A stretch of DNA of 64,000 nucleotides from Mycobacterium sp. IS-836 (GCF_001954275.1 NZ_MBEU01000044.1:1-64000); one strand, 5' to 3'; positions 1 through 6,845 are shown, counted from the stretch's first letter. Translations and numbers: made by a program. Notes: generated by a model from the sequence alone, not told the origin.

Positions 1-15
1 GTTCCGGAAAATGCG

Positions 16-32
16 GTTAGGGCATACCTAAC
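16..32. other. Short perfect hairpin near the left edge
   Basis: GTTAGG (16-21) and CCTAAC (27-32) form a 6-bp stem around a 5-nt loop, before the first rightward gene. No strong T-run follows, so terminator activity for an upstream gene is only possible. The remaining leader (33-116) carries the operator-like site described next. Confidence 0.3.
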
Positions 33-73
33 AAATGCGCTGTTTTGCCTAGATAGAGGATTGCATTGCTGCG

Positions 74-90
74 ACAATGTACTGCATTTC
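74..90 (+). promoter_or_regulatory. Degenerate copy of the Lsr2-promoter palindrome
   Basis: ACAATGTACTGCATTTC closely resembles the perfect palindrome ACAATGCACTGCATTGT found before the Lsr2 gene at 1627-1643. It lies about 30 bases before the start codon at 117. A second shared string, ATGATTGCAT, occurs at 109-118 here and at 1649-1658 there. Two matching upstream blocks suggest that one DNA-binding protein controls both units. This is inference from sequence alone. Confidence 0.45.
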
Positions 91-116
91 CTGCACATTC
101 GATTGGAGATGATTGC

Positions 117-1058
117 ATGACGACGAGCCGCCCCACCCTCCTGTTCGTACTTGGCATGAACAGGTCCGGGACCTCGGCTCTTGCGCGGGTCCTGTCGCTG
201 TGCGGCGGGACACTTCCCGCCAAGCTGGTCGGCGCGATGCCAGACAATCCCCGCGGCCATTGGGAATCGCGGGAGGTGAACTACCTCAACGAGACACTCC
301 TGCGCCGCTACGGCAGCACCATGTTTGACCCGACGCTGCGCCTCCAGGAGGAGCTGACAGGCGAGGCGAGGGCCGACTGTATCGCCGAGGTCCGGAAGCT
401 CCTTTCCACCTTGCCGGCCGCGCCTGTGGTGGTGATCAAGGACCCGAGAATCACTGTTCTCTCAGATGCATGGTTCGGGGCGGCACTCCTGGCCGGCTTC
501 AACGTGGCCACCGTGATAGCGGTGCGCCACCCGCAGGAAGTTGTCGCCTCGGTCGTCGCCAGCGGTGGACTGTCCCCAGAGTTGTCGAGCGCCTTGTGGT
601 TGAAATTCAACCTGGTGGCCGAGCAGAAGACCCGCGGCATTCCCCGGGTGTTTGTCGACTACGCGAATCTGCTCAATGACTGGCGCCAGGAGGTCGGGCG
701 GATCTCCGCCGCGTTGTCCATTGATCTTCATGACCGCAACGGGGATGCCGTCGACGAGTTTCTCACCCGCGATCTTCACCGCCAACGCTCGACCGGCGCC
801 ATCATGGAGCCGTTCGGTACAGGGTGGGTTTCCAACACCTACAGCACTCTCAGTGCGGCAGCGTGCGACTACCCCTGGTCCGAGGCCGTACTAGACCGCG
901 TTTTCGACGCATACCGAACTAGCGAGTCGGGATTCCGGACGGTATTCGAGGACTTTCACCGCTTTCAAAAGCTCAACCGACTGGTCCGACCATCCCTGTT
1001 CAAGCTGTTCTTCGAGGTCGCCGCAATTACTCACCGGCGCCGCGGGACGTGGGCGTGA
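117..1058 (+). CDS. Sulfotransferase-like P-loop protein
   Basis: A 313-residue protein that looks like a PAPS-dependent sulfotransferase. Residues 12-26 (LGMNRSGTSALARVL) match the 5'-phosphosulfate-binding P-loop, and AVRHPQEVVAS around 135-145 matches the 3'-phosphate-binding segment. In this family sulfate is moved from PAPS to a hydroxyl or amine; the acceptor cannot be read from sequence, though a cell-envelope glycolipid or glycan would suit a phage of mycolic-acid bacteria. ATG 117 is chosen over the longer in-frame start at 66 because GGAG sits 8 bases upstream. It overlaps the next gene by one base. Confidence 0.75.
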   Translation: MTTSRPTLLFVLGMNRSGTSALARVLSLCGGTLPAKLVGAMPDNPRGHWESREVNYLNETLLRRYGSTMFDPTLRLQEELTGEARADCIAEVRKLLSTLPAAPVVVIKDPRITVLSDAWFGAALLAGFNVATVIAVRHPQEVVASVVASGGLSPELSSALWLKFNLVAEQKTRGIPRVFVDYANLLNDWRQEVGRISAALSIDLHDRNGDAVDEFLTRDLHRQRSTGAIMEPFGTGWVSNTYSTLSAAACDYPWSEAVLDRVFDAYRTSESGFRTVFEDFHRFQKLNRLVRPSLFKLFFEVAAITHRRRGTWA

Positions 1059-1375
1059 TGATGGACGAACTGGATGAACTCGAACTGCGGGTCGGCGAGA
1101 AGTGGGCCGCTGCCGCCGCGGCACGCATACCGCAGGACTTTGACCTGAGTCACTGGTCGGAAGTATTCGATCTGACCGACTTGCCGCCGGCGACGCCATT
1201 ACCACCCGACTGGCCGCAGTTCCCGCGCGAACAGTGGCTCCGCTACCCGGTCAAACGACAACTGACGCTCGTTCTGTGCGAGAACCTACTGGATCGCAAC
1301 GATGAATTGACCGATGAGCAGTGGATGTTGCTCTGCCTGATGATGCAGTACGGCGGTAAGGTGAGGATCGCATGA
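1058..1375 (+). CDS. Hypothetical protein, 105 aa
   Basis: Start ATG 1058 shares one base with the stop of the sulfotransferase-like gene (TGATG); a second ATG follows at 1061. The protein is acidic at the N-terminus (DELDELELRVGEKW), then rich in Pro and Trp. No family recognised. Coupling to the previous gene suggests co-expression; no enzymatic motif is visible. Confidence 0.7.
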   Translation: MMDELDELELRVGEKWAAAAAARIPQDFDLSHWSEVFDLTDLPPATPLPPDWPQFPREQWLRYPVKRQLTLVLCENLLDRNDELTDEQWMLLCLMMQYGGKVRIA

Positions 1376-1620
1376 CAGAACTGGGAATGACGCCGCACTT
1401 CACCATCCGAGTGTGGGGCAGCCTTGGTGCTGACCATGATCTGTTCCACGATTTACTCGGCGAACCGCGCGGACGTATGCCAGTGGCGGAGATCGAGGTC
1501 GACACCACTCAACCCTTCAACCTGACGATTGATTGTCACCGCGGCCTGGACTTCATTCCGCAGAAGATGCTCACCGCTGCTCCAGTACAACCAACTCTGT
1601 GGCACCAATGTGATGAGTAG
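1372..1620 (+). CDS. Hypothetical protein, 82 aa
   Basis: Starts in an ATGA overlap with the preceding gene and ends just before the Lsr2 promoter, so it closes the first rightward unit. The sequence looks like a small globular beta-rich protein, with no membrane segment and no Cys cluster. Not recognised. Confidence 0.7.
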   Translation: MTELGMTPHFTIRVWGSLGADHDLFHDLLGEPRGRMPVAEIEVDTTQPFNLTIDCHRGLDFIPQKMLTAAPVQPTLWHQCDE

Positions 1621-1623
1621 GCA

Positions 1624-1653
1624 TTGACAATGCACTGCATTGTCCGTCATGAT
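1624..1653 (+). promoter_or_regulatory. Lsr2 promoter with embedded palindromic operator
   Basis: TTGACA at 1624-1629 is a consensus -35 box, and CATGAT at 1648-1653 is a plausible -10 with an 18-base spacer. A perfect 8-bp inverted repeat with a one-base centre, ACAATGCACTGCATTGT (1627-1643), overlaps the -35 box and fills most of the spacer. A protein bound there would block RNA polymerase. Autorepression by Lsr2 is less likely than a dedicated repressor, because Lsr2 favours AT-rich tracts; that choice is inference. Confidence 0.6.
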
Positions 1654-1694
1654 TGCATCCGTTATTCCAATGACAACTCCGAGAGGAACACAGA

Positions 1695-2069
1695 GTGGCA
1701 ACAGAAGTAATTCACCGACTGGTCGATGACCTGGACGGCACTGCCGCGGAGGGGACGGTTGACTTCTCCTACAAGGGCACGGCCTACCAGATCGACCTGT
1801 CCACGGCGAACGACAAGAAGTTCGACAAGGCCATGGAGCAATGGATCTCCAAAGCCCGCAAGAAGGGCAGGGCGGCGACACGTCACCGCACCCGGGTCCG
1901 CTCCCCCCAGGCCAAGGCCGACAACGACGCCATCCGGGCGTGGGCCAAGAAGCAGGGACTACAAGTGTCCGACCGCGGCAAGATCCCGAAAGACGTGGTC
2001 GACAAATTCGAGACCGAGCACACCGACTCCGAGAAGGAGAAGTTGTTCTCCGAGGCCGGCGCGTCATGA
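1695..2069 (+). CDS. lsr2: Lsr2-like nucleoid-associated protein
   Basis: A 124-residue homologue of Lsr2, the H-NS-like silencer of mycobacteria. The N-terminal half (EVIHRLVDDLDGTAAEGTV, then SYKGTAYQIDLS) matches the dimerisation domain. The C-terminal half (IRAWAKKQGL, then SDRGKIPKDVVDKF, residues about 81-105) matches the AT-hook-like minor-groove domain. The usual RGR core is RGK here, a conservative change. GTG 1695 has GAGAGGA 7 bases upstream. Phage Lsr2 proteins could silence host or competing phage DNA or modulate host Lsr2; the role here is inferred. The gene overlaps the next by 4 bases. Confidence 0.93.
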   Translation: MATEVIHRLVDDLDGTAAEGTVDFSYKGTAYQIDLSTANDKKFDKAMEQWISKARKKGRAATRHRTRVRSPQAKADNDAIRAWAKKQGLQVSDRGKIPKDVVDKFETEHTDSEKEKLFSEAGAS

Positions 2070-2227
2070 TCGTCGCAACCGGACTGGAGGTGACCACCGA
2101 GGGCAACTTCGTGGTCATGAACATCCAGGGCGAGGGCGGTCCCTATTCGATCGGGGTTACGCCGGCGGCGGCCTATCAGTTGCAGGTGGCGTTGTCGATG
2201 AGGGCACGCGAGATCACCTCCCGCTGA
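2066..2227 (+). CDS. Hypothetical protein, 53 aa
   Basis: ATG 2066 overlaps the Lsr2 stop (ATGA). The short protein (IVATGLEVTTEGNFVVMNIQ near the N-terminus) looks like a small beta-sheet domain. Translational coupling to lsr2 suggests co-expression and possibly shared function. Family not recognised. Confidence 0.65.
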   Translation: MIVATGLEVTTEGNFVVMNIQGEGGPYSIGVTPAAAYQLQVALSMRAREITSR

Positions 2228-2517
2228 TGTGGTTCCTCCTGCTGATCGTTTCCTGCGCCGCGGTGCTCTATTGGAAAGCGACCGTACTGGCCCTCAGCGT
2301 CTATCTGGCGTACAAACTCGCGCCGCTGGAGTGGAGGGCCTGGAAACGCAAAATGGCCGCCCAGCGCGAAGCTGAGCGGCAAAGAGTACGGCGATTGGAG
2401 CGCAATGCGGATCGAGAGCACTGGTGGGTGCAGCAGGGGAATGTGAAGGGCATTTACGGCGACTTCCCGCCACCGAGGGAATGCAGAGGATTGGGCATAT
2501 GGCTGACGGAGAAGTGA
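2227..2517 (+). CDS. Single-pass membrane protein, 96 aa
   Basis: ATG 2227 overlaps the previous stop by one base. Residues 2-30 are strongly hydrophobic (WFLLLIVSCAAVLYWKATVL), followed by a basic, charged helix (KRKMAAQREAERQRVRRLER), so an N-terminal anchor with a cytoplasmic coiled-coil tail is likely. Not assigned to a family. Confidence 0.65.
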   Translation: MWFLLLIVSCAAVLYWKATVLALSVYLAYKLAPLEWRAWKRKMAAQREAERQRVRRLERNADREHWWVQQGNVKGIYGDFPPPRECRGLGIWLTEK

Positions 2518-2783
2518 CGGAGAGGCTGGGGCTTCAATGCCCCTACCCCCGGTGCTGGTTCGCGGTCAGTTCCGATCCAGTACGTGCGCACCAGGCGCTG
2601 CTTGGTCACCTAATGAGGGGTGACCGCAGACATGCGATCGACTACGACGGCGACGCAAAAGGGGTCGGACCGCAACTTAATGAAATCGTCCGACTCCTAT
2701 CCCCGTATCTCGACCGGTGGGGCCACAGTGAGGTGGGCGACCTAGCGCGCGACATCTACCGCGTCATTAACGGCGACAACTGA
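2499..2783 (+). CDS. Small C2H2-type zinc-finger-like protein, 94 aa
   Basis: ATG 2499 is chosen because AGAGGA lies upstream and it gives a short overlap with the preceding gene. Residues about 13-36 have two Cys four apart (CPYPRC), then two His (HQALLGH), in the spacing of a C2H2 finger. The rest is mixed helix. DNA binding is possible but unproven. Confidence 0.6.
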   Translation: MADGEVTERLGLQCPYPRCWFAVSSDPVRAHQALLGHLMRGDRRHAIDYDGDAKGVGPQLNEIVRLLSPYLDRWGHSEVGDLARDIYRVINGDN

Positions 2784-2798
2784 ATAACCACTTCAAGA

Positions 2799-2833
2799 CC
2801 CGAGGGGCCGGATTGGACCCCAGACCCCTCGGG
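2799..2833 (+). terminator. 9-bp perfect stem-loop between genes
   Basis: CCCGAGGGG (2799-2807) pairs perfectly with CCCCTCGGG (2825-2833) around a 17-nt loop, in the gap before the secreted-protein gene. The downstream sequence is CTGCCCC with no U-tract, so this may be a weak terminator, attenuator or mRNA-stabilising hairpin. Confidence 0.45.
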
Positions 2834-2858
2834 CTGCCCCACGGAAAGGAGCACCATC

Positions 2859-3263
2859 ATGATACGTGCCGTGCTAGCGCTGCTGGCCTTCATGGTCGCC
2901 GGCGTGTTCGAGGCCCCCATCGTCGAGGCCGGCCCCCAGGTCAGCGATCGGCAGTTCTGCCAGGCCGTCGAACAAGAGATGGACAGGCATCAGGAGACCG
3001 CCGGCATCCGGGTCAGTGATTGCACGCTGGTCTCCGACGCCGGCAAGGGCTCGTGCAACTACCTGGCCAGTTCGCAGGACTTCATCAAGACAGTCGAGGG
3101 GTTGATGCAGACCTGGAACTGGACCAAGACCATCGCGGCCATCGTGGCGGTCGACGCGGTGGGGGTGTACTGCCCGGAGAACGGGCGCTACCTCCCCCAA
3201 AGCAAACAAGCCCCGCCGCCTCCCTCGGGGAACGTAGGGATGACGACGGGGCTTGTGGTCTGA
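2859..3263 (+). CDS. Secreted DUF732-like protein
   Basis: 134 residues with an N-terminal signal-type helix (MIRAVLALLAFMVAG) and four Cys after it. The segment ending in VDAVGVYCPENGRYLP resembles the end of the mycobacterial secreted DUF732 family, whose members usually end in a helix plus a conserved Cys. Function of the family is unknown; export from the infected cell is expected. Strong AAAGGAG ribosome site upstream. Phage copies suggest acquisition from an actinobacterial host. Confidence 0.7.
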   Translation: MIRAVLALLAFMVAGVFEAPIVEAGPQVSDRQFCQAVEQEMDRHQETAGIRVSDCTLVSDAGKGSCNYLASSQDFIKTVEGLMQTWNWTKTIAAIVAVDAVGVYCPENGRYLPQSKQAPPPPSGNVGMTTGLVV

Positions 3264-3448
3264 TGGGCCACGCACGGGAGGCGCTGGCGCTCGCGCTGGC
3301 CGGGGTGTGGCATGTCGTGACCGGTCCGCTGCGCCGCTACGGCGCCGATCGCCCATACACGTGGGACGGCGATCCGAAACCGGCGAGATCGGGCCAGCGT
3401 GTTTTGGCGTACAGCAGGACGGTCACTCTAATGCAATGTATGTTTTGA
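3263..3448 (+). CDS. Hypothetical protein, 61 aa
   Basis: ATG 3263 overlaps the stop of the secreted-protein gene by one base. An N-terminal hydrophobic stretch (ALALALAGVWHVV) could be a short membrane helix; the remainder is basic and polar. Not recognised. Confidence 0.55.
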   Translation: MGHAREALALALAGVWHVVTGPLRRYGADRPYTWDGDPKPARSGQRVLAYSRTVTLMQCMF

Positions 3449-3612
3449 CCAATACGCACGGAAACCGCTGGTACCTGACGTGGAACGGCACTGTATTGGA
3501 TGCTTGCGTGGCACCCAACCAGGCCGTCGCGGCACTGATGTTCGCGCCATACCTGCCCGGGAGGGGGCGGTGGGAGGCGGTCAGTGCGGTGCAGTACCGG
3601 TACCGGACATGA
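3436..3612 (+). CDS. Hypothetical protein, 58 aa
   Basis: ATG 3436 gives a 13-base overlap with the preceding gene in another frame. The protein begins with a beta-hairpin-like segment (YVLTNTHGNRWYLTWNGTVL). Small size and no family match; called mainly on operon packing. Confidence 0.5.
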   Translation: MYVLTNTHGNRWYLTWNGTVLDACVAPNQAVAALMFAPYLPGRGRWEAVSAVQYRYRT

Positions 3613-3633
3613 CGACACAGTAAGGAGTTATCG

Positions 3634-3825
3634 GTGGAATTCGGACACATTCCCTGCGGGTGCGGGTGTGGTCGCCGCGCGGATGAACACTTGTGCCCGT
3701 GCGGTTGTGGTCACAACTACGACGACGCCGTACGCAACATTATGGGTGGCGTGATGGCGCTCAACTGGTACCAGGCCAGCAGCATCATTGACGAACGTGC
3801 CCATGTCCCGTGCAAATGGTCATAG
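3634..3825 (+). CDS. Cys-rich microprotein, 63 aa
   Basis: GTG 3634 follows AAGGAG at 3622-3627. Two Cys clusters near the N-terminus (PCGCGCGRR and CPCGCGHN) resemble treble-clef or zinc-ribbon metal-binding knuckles. No catalytic motif. The leader TAAGGAGTTATCGGTG (3621-3636) recurs before the gene at 4075, marking a shared translation-initiation element. Confidence 0.65.
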   Translation: MEFGHIPCGCGCGRRADEHLCPCGCGHNYDDAVRNIMGGVMALNWYQASSIIDERAHVPCKWS

Positions 3826-3851
3826 CGCCTAGTTATCGGCAGAGGAGACAC

Positions 3852-4046
3852 ATGGTAGAGACGCTGAAAGAGCGAACCTGGCGGGAGCGCCAGGAAGCTA
3901 AGGCTATCGCGGAGGCGGCACTACGCGACCTCACAGTGGCTCAAGAGGCGGTCCGAGAGGCGCGCCAGCGGTACTGGGACGCCCTGGACGCACAACGGCG
4001 CGCAGTGCAGGCCAACGTGGACGCCTGGCACCCACCCACGACGTAA
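3852..4046 (+). CDS. Coiled-coil protein, 64 aa
   Basis: ATG 3852 has AGAGGAG 5-6 bases upstream. Almost the whole protein is a charged amphipathic helix (KERTWRERQEAKAIAEAALR and onward), predicting a coiled coil. No homologue recognised. Confidence 0.65.
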   Translation: MVETLKERTWRERQEAKAIAEAALRDLTVAQEAVREARQRYWDALDAQRRAVQANVDAWHPPTT

Positions 4047-4074
4047 GAACCCGTTATCAGACAAGGAGTTATCG

Positions 4075-4149
4075 GTGAATGATCACATGTGGATGTTTCT
4101 CATGCTGCTACCGCTGGTTGGCGTGCCATTCATGCTCACAGTGAAATGA
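4075..4149 (+). CDS. Membrane micropeptide, 24 aa
   Basis: GTG 4075 lies right after AAGGAGTTATCG. The peptide is almost entirely hydrophobic (MWMFLMLLPLVGVPFMLTV), so it is a single transmembrane helix. Its stop overlaps the next start (ATGA). Supported by the ribosome site and coupling rather than by homology. Confidence 0.5.
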   Translation: MNDHMWMFLMLLPLVGVPFMLTVK

Positions 4150-4268
4150 AACGGCTTCTCTGGCGCTACGGCTGGTTCCGCCGCCTGATGACGCCGACCT
4201 ACCAGTGCCCCGAATGCCGCCGCTCATATCACTTCTGCGACTGCTTCGGTGGCCGCGAGATGCCCTGA
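4146..4268 (+). CDS. Zinc-ribbon-like microprotein, 40 aa
   Basis: ATG 4146 overlaps the micropeptide stop. The C-terminal half has CPEC followed by CDC (residues about 21-33), a possible one-metal knuckle, after a basic Trp/Arg-rich N-terminus. No family assigned. Confidence 0.5.
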   Translation: MKRLLWRYGWFRRLMTPTYQCPECRRSYHFCDCFGGREMP

Positions 4269-4292
4269 CTTCAGACGAAGGGATTATCAGAC

Positions 4293-4580
4293 ATGGACGC
4301 ACCACAGCGTTACCAGAAGCAGCCCGTCGTGGTCGAGGCGATCCAATGGACCGGAGAGAATAACCCCGCCGTGATCGAGTTCTGCGGGACCAAGACCGAT
4401 GACGAGGGCAACGAGTACCTGCGGTTTGTGCCGCTGGCCTACCCCGAGCCGAAGCTGTGGGTGGACGCCAACGCCTGCTGGGTGCCAATCACGCCGGGCG
4501 AGTGGATCATCCGCGACAAGCTGGGCTTCTACCCATGCAACCCGTTCGTTTTCGCCGAAACCTACCAAGCGGCGAGCTGA
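4293..4580 (+). CDS. Conserved phage protein, 95 aa
   Basis: Begins RYQKQPVVVEAIQWTGEN, an opening I recognise from a widespread family of small phage proteins of unknown function. It ends in the pattern TPGEWIIRDKLGFYPCNP typical of the same family. Globular, soluble, no active site visible. The upstream gap holds GGATTATCAGACATGG, one of the recurring TTATC motifs. Confidence 0.75.
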   Translation: MDAPQRYQKQPVVVEAIQWTGENNPAVIEFCGTKTDDEGNEYLRFVPLAYPEPKLWVDANACWVPITPGEWIIRDKLGFYPCNPFVFAETYQAAS

Positions 4581-4621
4581 CTTCAGGCCCACTTATCAGA
4601 CACTCAGTTGACAGGAACACC

Positions 4622-5110
4622 ATGAGCACCTTGGAACGCATCGTCACCGTTCGGCCCGCCTACGACTGCATCGGGGTCCGGCCCTGCGTCCACGGCTCGG
4701 AGAACTGCAAGCCGGGGACGGGTGGGTCGCACGGCCGGCACAACGCTGAGATGCACATGACGGTGCGTGGCCCCGACGCCGAGGTCACGCTGGTGATTTC
4801 GACCGGCTGGGATCTGCCCACCGTGCCCGCGCATCACCGCCTTGCACGGAATGGTGAATACCCGCGTGGGGCGTTCGTGGAGTTTCACACCGCGCGGCCC
4901 TGCTACGAAGATCAGGACCGCCGTGAACCCCAACCAGGGGATACCTGCTACGGGTGGCCGGGATGCTACGTCAACAGCGGATACACGATGGCCGACGAGC
5001 CAACCCGACTTCTCGTGGAGAGGGGATCGGATGCGGTCTGGGCGTGGCTGGAAAACCAGTATGCCGAGGCCCAGATGGACGTGGCCAAGGTCAACGCCAG
5101 CTTGACATGA
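4622..5110 (+). CDS. Hypothetical protein, 162 aa
   Basis: ATG 4622 after AGGAACACC. Contains several Cys and His (VRPCVHGSENCKPGTGG, later PGDTCYGWPGCYVNSG), and looks like a compact beta-rich domain. Not recognised. The leader at 4576-4606 repeats elements of the 4266-4292 gap (CTGACTTCAG followed by TTATCAGACA). Confidence 0.7.
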   Translation: MSTLERIVTVRPAYDCIGVRPCVHGSENCKPGTGGSHGRHNAEMHMTVRGPDAEVTLVISTGWDLPTVPAHHRLARNGEYPRGAFVEFHTARPCYEDQDRREPQPGDTCYGWPGCYVNSGYTMADEPTRLLVERGSDAVWAWLENQYAEAQMDVAKVNASLT

Positions 5111-5142
5111 TCGGACCCTTATCGGTGGGAAGGATTATCACC

Positions 5143-5271
5143 ATGTACGAGCACTTCGGCTGCTGCGACGGCTGCGGGCAGATTTCTATCACCTGCCTGA
5201 TGGTCGAAGTCGCCTCCTGTGTGCGGCGCCGACTCTGCGCTCAGTGCCGACAGTTCGGACCCCCGCGATGA
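5143..5271 (+). CDS. Zinc-ribbon microprotein, 42 aa
   Basis: ATG 5143 after GGGAAGGATTATCACC. Pairs CCDGCGQ and CAQC bracket a short basic loop, the classic four-Cys ribbon spacing. The stop overlaps the next start. Likely a small metal-binding adaptor; the partner is unknown. Confidence 0.6.
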   Translation: MYEHFGCCDGCGQISITCLMVEVASCVRRRLCAQCRQFGPPR

Positions 5272-5480
5272 CTGAGCCGTTGGGTTTCGTGGTCCTCGCC
5301 CGCAGACCCGGCCAAGCAGACGAACCGGTGAGTGACGTGTTTACCGGGGACAAAGCCTTGGAGCGGGCACAGAACGCGCAGAAATATGGCGCCGGGCGTT
5401 GGGCGCAACCGACACTGGACAATGACCCGGTGAAATATGTCATCGGGCAGATCTTCGCTTACCCCATAGGGTCGGCGTGA
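5268..5480 (+). CDS. Hypothetical protein, 70 aa
   Basis: ATG 5268 in an ATGA overlap. A small soluble protein (LGFVVLARRPGQADEPVSDV) with no recognised motif. It is the last rightward gene before the convergent lysis/structural operon. Confidence 0.65.
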   Translation: MTEPLGFVVLARRPGQADEPVSDVFTGDKALERAQNAQKYGAGRWAQPTLDNDPVKYVIGQIFAYPIGSA

Positions 5481-5498
5481 ATCTTCGGTAACTACGCC
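5474..5498. terminator. Weak hairpin at the convergent junction
   Basis: GGCGT (5474-5478) can pair with ACGCC (5494-5498), spanning the 11-base gap and both stop codons of the converging genes. The stem is short and lacks T-runs, so a bidirectional terminator is only a possibility. Confidence 0.25.
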
Positions 5499-5749
5499 GC
5501 CTCGTCGAGCAGCTCGGCCAGGCGGCTAATGTGGTCGTAGCGGAATCCGCTCCAGGACCAGCCGGCGCCATCGCCGAGGTCCACCACCACCACCGGGTAG
5601 GCCAGATGGCCCTCCGACTGGAAACGGGCGACTGTCTCCACGTCGGCGACCACAGTGTCGAACGGGATCTTCTTCTGGCTGAGTCGCAACTTGGTGGAGT
5701 TGCAGTACGTGCAGGGTTCGTCAGGAACGTAGACAGTGACTACTGCCAA
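5492..5749 (-). CDS. Glutaredoxin / NrdH-like redox protein
   Basis: 85 residues opening VVTVYVPDEPCTYCNSTKL: a beta strand followed by the CxxC redox site (CTYC) of the thioredoxin fold, and later YPVVVVD in place of the conserved cis-Pro segment. Glutaredoxin/NrdH proteins reduce ribonucleotide reductase and other disulfides. No reductase gene is visible here, so it probably serves the host enzyme. Last gene of the leftward late operon, overlapping its upstream neighbour. Confidence 0.85.
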   Translation of the reverse strand: MAVVTVYVPDEPCTYCNSTKLRLSQKKIPFDTVVADVETVARFQSEGHLAYPVVVVDLGDGAGWSWSGFRYDHISRLAELLDEAA

Positions 5750-6159
5750 ATCTTGATGTCCTCGTTTTCGAGTTGGTGATCACGCATCCACTTGTCGCGG
5801 AACTCCAGGAAAGTGACGTGGCGCTCCAGGACGAGCCCATGCTCGCGGGCCAGGAGTTCGTTACGCACATGCCAGTCGTGGTCCATGAGCGTGTAGGCGA
5901 AGTAGCACTCGTCGCGGTAGCGCAGGGCGCGTACCTGTGAGTCGAGGTATTCCACCCGCCGGCGCAAGTCGGTACTCTCTGCCTGGGAGATCGTCCTACG
6001 AGCCCGCCAGATTTTTCCCAGCGGGCCGAGGGCGTCGGCCACGGCGTCGAACGTCAAGGCCAGGGTCCGCACCACGTAGTAGATGCCGATCAGAACGGCG
6101 ATGGTCAGGGTCAGGGTGGGCCAGTGCTCAGTGAGTAGGCGAGCCCACTCTCCCGTCAT
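5740..6159 (-). CDS. Membrane-anchored protein of the lysis cassette
   Basis: 139 residues with one N-terminal membrane helix (LTLTIAVLIGIYYVVRTLAL) and a long charged helical tail with coiled-coil character. It overlaps the holin-like gene by 4 bases. Single-pass proteins at this position in mycobacteriophage lysis cassettes are often treated as second holins or lysis regulators; direct evidence is absent here. Confidence 0.65.
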   Translation of the reverse strand: MTGEWARLLTEHWPTLTLTIAVLIGIYYVVRTLALTFDAVADALGPLGKIWRARRTISQAESTDLRRRVEYLDSQVRALRYRDECYFAYTLMDHDWHVRNELLAREHGLVLERHVTFLEFRDKWMRDHQLENEDIKIWQ

Positions 6160-6407
6160 GATGCGTTGGGGGTCCAGTAGGTGACGATCCCTGTGGCGAC
6201 CACCGACACGACGGACACGATGCCCTCAACCTGCGGGGGCAGGGGCAGCTTGTCCAGGGCGGCGAGTACACCAAGGCTGGCGCCGGCAACGGCGACGATC
6301 GCCTTGCGGGCAGAGCGGATGGTGTTGGCGACCGGCGCCGGCAGGAAGCCTACCGCGGCGTCCAGCACCTTCGGCCCGAACTTCAGGGCCTCAGTGAGAA
6401 AACTCAT
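6156..6407 (-). CDS. Putative holin
   Basis: 83 residues with two hydrophobic helices (AIVAVAGASLGVLAAL and GIVSVVSVVATGIVTYW) separated by a short Pro-containing turn (LPLPPQ), and a polar N-terminus. Size and topology fit a class II holin that permeabilises the membrane to release or activate endolysin. The helix-PP-helix arrangement also appears at the N-terminus of LysA in this window. Overlaps both neighbours by 4 bases. Confidence 0.7.
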   Translation of the reverse strand: MSFLTEALKFGPKVLDAAVGFLPAPVANTIRSARKAIVAVAGASLGVLAALDKLPLPPQVEGIVSVVSVVATGIVTYWTPNAS

Positions 6408-6832
6408 TCCTCTGTCTTTTCCTCTTCTTGAGTTTCGGATGTGGCGTCGACGGGGGGCTCGGCCGGCGACTCATTGCGCGGCTTGCGACCCCGAGCGGGG
6501 CGCTCCTCGTCCTTGCTGTGGCCGGGTAGGATCTTGGTCACCTCATCGACGATCGCCATGGCGTGAGCCGGCTCGCCGTGCACGTAGGACCGCGCCGCGG
6601 GATGCGGGGTGCCCACTGCCCGGCGGAATGCGTCCACCGTGCGGTAGGACTCGCCGTTGGCGACAACCTTGACGACAATGCGGCGGATCTTGCCGCGGTC
6701 GGCGGCGTGCTTGGCCCAGGCATAGTTGCGGGAGAACTTCCGGTCCTTCCGGCCCCCCACATTGGAGACGAGGGTGACTACGTCACCGTCAAAGTCGTCT
6801 CCGACATAATCGGTATCTTCGCTAAACTCCAT
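6404..6832 (-). CDS. Degenerate GH25-like paralogue of the LysA muramidase domain
   Basis: 142 residues. Residues about 18-88 align with LysA residues about 305-385: SNVGGRKDRKFSRNYAW against SNDGDYRDQKFAQNYAW, then VGTPHPAARSYVHGE against VGGPHPKMVSMIDAE. The catalytic MIDAE of the GH25 domain has become YVHGE, and the first strand with DVSEHQ is absent, so it should be inactive. The C-terminal 50 residues are a disordered Glu/Pro/Arg tail. It may bind cell wall or LysA, or be a decaying duplicate. Not an annotated family that I know. Confidence 0.7.
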   Translation of the reverse strand: MEFSEDTDYVGDDFDGDVVTLVSNVGGRKDRKFSRNYAWAKHAADRGKIRRIVVKVVANGESYRTVDAFRRAVGTPHPAARSYVHGEPAHAMAIVDEVTKILPGHSKDEERPARGRKPRNESPAEPPVDATSETQEEEKTEE

Positions 6833-6845
6833 AATTCTCTCTAGG

